Below, piece after piece: positions 43,757 to 44,819 of a stretch of DNA of 44,819 nucleotides. Source of the DNA: CAZSHX01 sp964606895 (lineage in GTDB: Bacteria; Bacteroidota; Ignavibacteria; Kapaibacteriales; UBA2268); contig CAZSHX010000037.1 in NCBI GenBank assembly GCA_964606895.1, positions 1 to 44,819 of the forward strand, written 5' to 3'. Below the pieces are notes generated by a model. That model ran no database searches and was not told where the DNA came from. It was given only the letters and a program-made list of their open reading frames with translations. Numbering within the stretch: position 1 is the first letter of the stretch; every line of letters starts with the position of its first letter. The translations under genes and the position numbers were made by a program.

Positions 43757-44764
43757 TTACTTTTTCTCTAAATATCCTAGAAGCATTTCCTTCTCAATTT
43801 TCGTATATTTTTTTATGGTCACTTTGTAATCGTGATGTCTCATTAATTTCATTTCCAAAGCCGCAGGTAAGTTTTTTTCAATTAAACTCATTCGAAATGT
43901 TACTCTGAATTCCTGAAAACTCCTGTGGTTTCTTGGAATGTTCAGGATTTTGAAAGCTTCTAACAACTTCTTCCGTAAAAATCCATCTCCCTCAGTTGTC
44001 CAAGAAAATACTTTCTCTGCACCTGGATTAAAAGCTCGAAGTTTTTTAAATATTTCAATTACCGATTTGGATATTGGAACTATTTCATTTTCTTTTGTAA
44101 TCTTATTTTGCCAAACAACTTCATCTCCTTTTACTTGACTCCATTTTAATGTAAGACAATCAACAACCCTTGCACCTGATTCCAACATTAGTTGTATCAT
44201 TAATGATAACTGAATATTTGTTTCGTCAAAATGCTTGATGAGTGCCTCAACTTCTTCAGGAGAATAAGGAACATTTTCAACGGTTGGCACAAAAACCTTA
44301 TACTGATTCTTGAAGTCAGTAATCGGTAACCATTTCTTTTTAGAACAATAATTCAGAAATGTTTGAAGATCTCTGAGATAAATATTTTTTGTTACAGGAC
44401 TGTTATCTGTAGTTTTCAGGTATTTCTGAATATCCTTTTCGACATTGTCTTCTGATAGATAATAGTCTTTTGAAATAATTTTATTGAAAGCTGAGTGAAA
44501 TCCCTCTATGGTTTTGGGCATTCGAGAAATTTTGGAATCAATGAATGATTGAAATGCTTCTTTAATTAGAATTGGTTTTTGGATAGTCCTATTCCCTATT
44601 GAATGAAAGTCTTCATACATTTTAATAATTAAATCTTCAGCACGAGCACGACCTACTTTATTATCAAGTAGCCCGGTTGAGTATCTTTTCCCTTTGAACT
44701 TAATATATAGCTTGTCCCTGTCTGCATAGATGCTACCCGGATATGTTCTTTTCTTGCTTCTCAT
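43757..44764 (-). CDS. tyrosine recombinase (phage/ICE-type integrase)
   Basis: 335 residues: N-terminal arm-binding-like part (SIYADRDKLYIKFKGKRYST), SAM-like core-binding domain (about 65-150), catalytic domain to the end. Catalytic residues: Arg199 in SGARVVDCLTLKW, Lys221 or Lys224, Arg287 in QEFRVTFR, His310/311 in LMRHHDYK, nucleophile Tyr320 in IKKYTK. The HxxR box has Gln284 in place of His, a tolerated but uncommon change. GAAGAAGAA precedes the ATG. Its 3' end points at the tRNA-Arg fragment 60 bp away, the usual int-att arrangement, so it belongs to an element extending to the right beyond the window. Confidence 0.9.
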   Translation of the reverse strand: MRSKKRTYPGSIYADRDKLYIKFKGKRYSTGLLDNKVGRARAEDLIIKMYEDFHSIGNRTIQKPILIKEAFQSFIDSKISRMPKTIEGFHSAFNKIISKDYYLSEDNVEKDIQKYLKTTDNSPVTKNIYLRDLQTFLNYCSKKKWLPITDFKNQYKVFVPTVENVPYSPEEVEALIKHFDETNIQLSLMIQLMLESGARVVDCLTLKWSQVKGDEVVWQNKITKENEIVPISKSVIEIFKKLRAFNPGAEKVFSWTTEGDGFLRKKLLEAFKILNIPRNHRSFQEFRVTFRMSLIEKNLPAALEMKLMRHHDYKVTIKKYTKIEKEMLLGYLEKK

Positions 44765-44819
44765 TTCTTCTTCAACATTTCATAATACAAAATTCCGTTT
44801 GGTGTTAGTCTTGACCAAG

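Overview
The window is low-GC bacterial chromosome, most likely from the Bacteroidota/Chlorobiota side of the tree (Ignavibacteria or Kapabacteria fit best). Six large secreted proteins end in a type IX secretion (T9SS/Por) C-terminal sorting domain. The F-type ATPase operon carries atpB-E-F-H-A-G without atpD/atpC. Intergenic regions are rich in short palindromic repeats. The lineage is an inference from gene content; no rRNA is present to settle it.

Layout. 1-4598: a partial BNR/sortilin-like secreted protein (minus strand), then a HEAGH metalloprotease and a T9SS protein. 4783-5367: a SatP/YaaH acetate transporter, followed by a badly decayed IS1-family copy (about 5620-6320). 6367-9869: a translationally coupled pair, an SDR epimerase then a penicillin-acylase-family Ntn hydrolase (minus strand). 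10069-12573: a GDP-mannose pyrophosphorylase/phosphohexomutase-like fusion. 12574-18120: repeat-dense DNA around a kelch T9SS protein and an arylsulfotransferase-like T9SS protein. 18121-20669: a Rossmann-fold protein, a 5'-truncated CHAT protease, a tyrosine-recombinase tail and a structurally complete IS1-family element (frameshift-encoded transposase, near-perfect ends). 21185-22151: an MqnA-like protein and tRNA-Glu(CTC). 22416-29058: the ATP synthase operon, with the LPS heptose epimerase gene hldD between atpA and atpG, closed by a strong terminator. 29588-32579: a cysteine-rich duplicated-domain T9SS protein and a YCF48/BNR T9SS protein. 33158-39021 (minus): bacteriohemerythrin, OsmC, M16 peptidase, BadF-type kinase, DUF3108 protein and CtpA protease. 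39110-42106 (minus): a 998-residue IgGFc-binding-like T9SS protein. 42183-43242: a SpoU methyltransferase and the FluC fluoride channel. 43650-44764: a 3' fragment of tRNA-Arg(ACG) next to a tyrosine recombinase, read as the left boundary of an integrative element extending off the right edge.

How it works together: housekeeping energy and envelope genes (ATP synthase, HldD, GDP-mannose, CtpA, DUF3108) are interleaved with a repertoire of exported adhesin/enzyme-like T9SS cargo. The cargo genes are the ones surrounded by repeats. I did not find a clear new defence or metabolic system. The strongest unusual signals are: a repeat family with a compensatory stem change beside T9SS genes; intergenic palindromes inserted in frame into a T9SS sorting domain; an unfamiliar duplicated cysteine-rich domain; hldD inside the ATP synthase operon; and the tRNA-anchored element edge.
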